Shown piece by piece: positions 61,458 to 64,000 of a DNA stretch of 64,000 nucleotides. Both the position numbers and the translations under genes were made by a program. Under the pieces are notes generated by a model, which did not search any database, had not been told where the DNA came from, and saw nothing but the letters and a program-made list of their open reading frames with translations. How positions within the stretch are numbered: position 1 is the first letter of the stretch; each line of letters begins with the position of its first letter. This DNA comes from an uncultured Mycoplasmatota bacterium. GTDB lineage: Bacteria; Bacillota_I; Bacilli_A; RF39; UBA660. The stretch lies in assembly GCA_900545005.1 (NCBI GenBank), contig UQXO01000004.1:36836-100835 (forward strand). Direction: 5' to 3'.

Positions 61458-62345
61458 TTACTCTCCTATATACTCATAAAGTATCCTAGCTAAAACATCA
61501 ATCGTATTAGATACTTCTAATATAGAATTATATTGTCCACCAACCTCAATTAGAATACAATTACTATCAAAATCCTGATTATAAATACCATTTACCCCCG
61601 GACCTTTTTTCTTATAAATACCTCTAGAGATACTTGGATACTTAAGTTTTATCATCTCATTAAGACTACTAGCTACCTTAAGATTAGCTTCATAATTATC
61701 ATGTTCTAATCCTACTAAAAACATAACTTTAGCATAACTTTTTCCTTCTATCGTAGTCGTAGTAGTATCCTTTCTAGAAGAATCTCTATGTAAATCAATA
61801 AAATACTTAAGAGAAGGATTATTCTTTTTAGCCTCTTCTAGATAGATTCTACTAGCTTGATAAGAATATCTATAAACCCATTTATTCTTATTTAAGATAT
61901 CCTTAATCTTTTGATTCTCTACTATCGTTTTAATTCCTAAGTCTTCTAGTTTTTCTTTTAAATAGTAAGATGCTATCTTAACATCTGGTTTAATATTATA
62001 GACATTAAAATAACTGCTTAGATATTCCTCAGTATCATGAGAATTATAAATATAAACAAGAGGTTCATCACTAGAGCTAGTCTCTTTATTTTCCTTATCT
62101 TTATCTAAATAATTAATATTACTAACTAGATTAAGTCCCAAAGAAGAACTAATATAACTACGATCAATTTGTCTATTAAATCCTACTTTCAAAAGATAAT
62201 TTAGATAATCTTCTTCCGAAATACTATTTCTAACTTTATTATAAAAAAATAAATAACTTAAGAAAAATCCTCCTAAAAGAAAGATAATATATAATATCCT
62301 CTTAGCAATTCTTAAAGATTTTTTAGTCTTAAACCTTTTCTTCAT
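61458..62345 (-). CDS. spoIIP: Stage II sporulation protein P
   Basis: SpoIIP is the amidase/endopeptidase of the engulfment complex that cuts septal peptidoglycan. The 295-residue protein (start ATG 62345) has one N-terminal membrane helix and the amidase-like domain with IYNSHDTEEY, FIDLHRDSSRK and a CILIEVGGQYNS end. The zinc/active-site His and Glu are in place. Bacillus keeps spoIIP near rpsT, as here. SpoIIM is also in this window, at 5.4 kb. Confidence 0.92.
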   Translation of the reverse strand: MKKRFKTKKSLRIAKRILYIIFLLGGFFLSYLFFYNKVRNSISEEDYLNYLLKVGFNRQIDRSYISSSLGLNLVSNINYLDKDKENKETSSSDEPLVYIYNSHDTEEYLSSYFNVYNIKPDVKIASYYLKEKLEDLGIKTIVENQKIKDILNKNKWVYRYSYQASRIYLEEAKKNNPSLKYFIDLHRDSSRKDTTTTTIEGKSYAKVMFLVGLEHDNYEANLKVASSLNEMIKLKYPSISRGIYKKKGPGVNGIYNQDFDSNCILIEVGGQYNSILEVSNTIDVLARILYEYIGE

Positions 62346-62365
62346 AATCATCACTACTTAATTAT

Positions 62366-62393
62366 AATGTATTCTTTCTACATATAATGTCAA
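62366..62393 (-). promoter_or_regulatory. Promoter of spoIIP run
   Basis: TTGACA (62388-62393), 16 bases, TACATT (62366-62371). It lies about 20 bases before the spoIIP start and has a sigma-A-like shape. Confidence 0.6.
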
Positions 62394-62450
62394 AAAAACG
62401 TCTTAAAAACTGCTTTTCCCCATTAAGGGCAATAAAATCACTAAAGACTC

Positions 62451-62479
62451 TTGAAAAACCGGGAAATATTTGATAAAAT
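62451..62479 (+). promoter_or_regulatory. Sigma-A promoter of rpsT
   Basis: TTGAAA (62451-62456), a 17-base spacer and TAAAAT (62474-62479), 30 bases before the rpsT start. Confidence 0.8.
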
Positions 62480-62509
62480 CATATAGACATTTAAGGAAGG
62501 AGCAAGAGT

Positions 62510-62773
62510 ATGGCTAACATTAAAAGTTCAAAAAAAGCAATCAAACAAATTGCTAAAACAACTGCTAATAACCATGAATTAAAAGCAAGAGTTAAGAACA
62601 CTATCAAAGCTTGTGAAAAAGCAATCGCAGCTAAGAACAAAGAAGAAGCGACTTCTTTAGTTAAAGAAGTACAAACTGTAATTGATAAAGCTACTAGCAA
62701 GGGTCTTGTTAAAAAGAACACAGCTGCTAGACAAAAATCAAGATTAAATAATAAAGTTAAAGAAATGAACTAG
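62510..62773 (+). CDS. rpsT: Ribosomal protein S20
   Basis: The 87-residue basic helical protein begins MANIKSSKKAIKQIAKT and ends GLVKKNTAARQKSRL, the S20 pattern; S20 binds 16S rRNA early in small-subunit assembly. GGAAGGAGC precedes the ATG. It is divergent from spoIIP, its Bacillus neighbour; the spore protease gene gpr, which lies between them in Bacillus, is absent. Confidence 0.97.
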   Translation: MANIKSSKKAIKQIAKTTANNHELKARVKNTIKACEKAIAAKNKEEATSLVKEVQTVIDKATSKGLVKKNTAARQKSRLNNKVKEMN

Positions 62774-62791
62774 TAAGGGTTCATTTTTTTT
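62764..62791 (+). terminator. Terminator of rpsT
   Basis: A 7-bp stem (62764-62770 with 62779-62785), a short loop and eight T residues, overlapping the stop codon. Confidence 0.85.
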
Positions 62792-62815
62792 GATATAATT
62801 TACTAGGTGATTTTG

Positions 62816-63733
62816 ATGAAAAAAATGCTTATACCAATTATTCTTGGAGCTTTACTAGCTTTAGAAATTAAATATATCGATCCAATTAGTAATTATGTTG
62901 TAAATATTCTTGATCGAAAAAAAGAAGTAATGGTCTTAGATACTAATAAATATCATAAAGATGCTTCCTATCTTTTTGTCAAAGAGACTAGTGATTTTAC
63001 ACCTTATAGTTATCAAGACTTATTAAATATCATTTATAGTATTATTAACAATGGATGGAACTCTTTTACTTTCTATTGTCCACAGGAATATGAAGAATGT
63101 ATTAGTGATATTAAAAATATTTCCGTTAATGATACTTTATTAACCCAAATAAATAATTATGCTAACCCTTTTAATTCTTTTTCGACTTTACAAACTCTTT
63201 ATGATGAAAATGGTGAAATTACCATAAAACTAACCAAAACTTATACCGATGAAGATATTACAACTATTAATAATAAATTAGATACTATCTTAAATAGTAT
63301 CATTAAAGATAATATGTCTATTAAAGACAAGTTATTAGCAGTCCATGATTATATTATTAATAATACTAAATATGATACTGAGAAGAATAATAACGGCACA
63401 AGTAAATATCGTAGTAATACCGCTTATGGAGCTTTAATAGATGGTTATGCTACTTGTAATGGGTATGCTGATGCTTATGCTCTAGCTCTCGATCGTTTAG
63501 GCATTAAAAATTATAAAGTTTCTAGTAATACGCATATTTGGAATGCTGTTTATTATGATAATGAATGGCTACATATCGATTTAACTTGGGATGATCCCGT
63601 TAGTACTGATGGAAATAATTATTTATATCACAAATACTTTTTAGTTAATACTGAACAAATGAAAAAAGAAGATGGGACCTTACAAGATCACACCTTCGAT
63701 GATAAAGTTTTTCAAGAATTTTTAGAAAGATAG
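62816..63733 (+). CDS. Transglutaminase-like membrane-anchored protein
   Basis: The start is ATG 62816 after AGGTGAT, giving 305 residues. It has an N-terminal membrane helix, a long extracellular region and a transglutaminase-like domain with the candidate nucleophile Cys in YATCNGYADAY, His in THIWNAVYY and Asp in LTWDDP. Bacterial members act on peptide or protein cross-links at the cell surface; the substrate is unknown. A terminator follows at the stop codon. Confidence 0.82.
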   Translation: MKKMLIPIILGALLALEIKYIDPISNYVVNILDRKKEVMVLDTNKYHKDASYLFVKETSDFTPYSYQDLLNIIYSIINNGWNSFTFYCPQEYEECISDIKNISVNDTLLTQINNYANPFNSFSTLQTLYDENGEITIKLTKTYTDEDITTINNKLDTILNSIIKDNMSIKDKLLAVHDYIINNTKYDTEKNNNGTSKYRSNTAYGALIDGYATCNGYADAYALALDRLGIKNYKVSSNTHIWNAVYYDNEWLHIDLTWDDPVSTDGNNYLYHKYFLVNTEQMKKEDGTLQDHTFDDKVFQEFLER

Positions 63734-63750
63734 AATAACTATCTTTTTTT
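63726..63750 (+). terminator. Terminator of transglutaminase-like gene
   Basis: An 8-bp stem (63726-63733 with 63739-63746) with a 5-base loop and a T-run. It overlaps the stop codon. Confidence 0.8.
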
Positions 63751-63970
63751 ATATAATAGGAAAGTCATCTGCAATGTAGAGTATTTTTTGCACACAAAAA
63801 AATTCATAGATTTCACTATTTTGAAATTTATCCATTGTAAATTTGCTTTGCAAGCTTTATAAATGTTTATAAGTTAATTATAACAAAAAAATAGAAATAA
63901 TATAAAAAAATTATAAAGCCACCGATTATTAATTTGAAAATTAAAAAGTTTAGAAATATAAGATAAGCTA

Positions 63971-63999
63971 TAGACAAATGAAAAATTTAATGATAATAT
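63971..63999 (+). promoter_or_regulatory. Promoter candidate at window end
   Basis: TAGACA (63971-63976), 17 bases, TAATAT (63994-63999) point off the window edge. The 220 bases before it contain no reading frame with a ribosome site. Confidence 0.5.
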
Positions 64000-64000
64000 G

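Noticed and set aside
1..64000. TGA read as tryptophan (code 4)
   Set aside because: Trp is coded by TGG throughout and the small repeat-protein gene ends at an in-frame TGA before the expected downstream start.
1..64000. CRISPR array, insertion sequence or prophage
   Set aside because: No regularly spaced direct repeats, transposase or phage structural genes were seen; the tyrosine recombinase looks like a housekeeping Xer protein.

Overview
The window is AT-rich, gene-dense chromosomal DNA from a low-GC Firmicute of the class Bacilli. The evidence is the Firmicutes replication-restart pair DnaB/DnaI, a Bacillus-like block of comN, spoVB, rel, dtd, hisS, a 6S RNA candidate, tcdA and rarA, sporulation genes (spoIVB, spoIIM, spoVB, spoIIP), peptidoglycan genes (uppS, murT/gatD) and strong AGGAGG or AGGTGAT ribosome sites. 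TGA serves as a stop, so this is not a code-4 mollicute. The many gene losses from standard operons and several shortened proteins suit an uncultured gut lineage of the RF39/Erysipelotrichia type; that placement is inference.

Layout. 1-9.5 kb: the 3' end of spoIVB, yvcK, a thioester/SpaA-type surface adhesin with its own sortase, mscL, a 33-residue membrane protein, spoIIM, mnmA, an HTH protein, a ZIP metal transporter and a small basic protein. 9.5-20 kb: xerD-like recombinase, rarA, tcdA preceded by a 6S RNA candidate, herA-like ATPase, a glucosaminidase, gatCAB and hisS. 20-27 kb: an S41 protease, a membrane protein, dtd, rel, comN and divergent spoVB. 27-34 kb: queA, uvrC, truncated yigZ, a TasA-like surface protein with a structured GC-richer tail, tsf and rpsB. 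34-43.5 kb: a minus-strand run with GH3 lipoprotein, rseP, cdsA, uppS, dnaI, dnaB, a thioredoxin-like protein and a lipoprotein. 43.6-52.6 kb: phosphoketolase followed upstream by an accessory region with an ECF sigma factor, a membrane anti-sigma candidate, two repeat proteins built from RNA-polymerase alpha-CTD-like units, a membrane zincin and a small DUF3791-like pair. 52.6-64 kb: smc, rnc, yidD, a ZnuA-like lipoprotein without metal ligands, tRNA-Ser(GCT), murT/gatD, spoIIP, rpsT and a transglutaminase-like protein.

The core genes cover translation (tRNA charging, modification and proofreading), chromosome replication and segregation, cell-envelope synthesis and sporulation. The most novel signal is the sigma/anti-sigma/alpha-CTD-repeat locus at about 46-50 kb. 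Further notable points are catalytic-residue losses in GatD, the Rel hydrolase domain and the ZnuA-like protein, an S2 protein with a SAP/Rho-N-like tail, and a short SMC. No CRISPR array, insertion sequence or prophage was seen.
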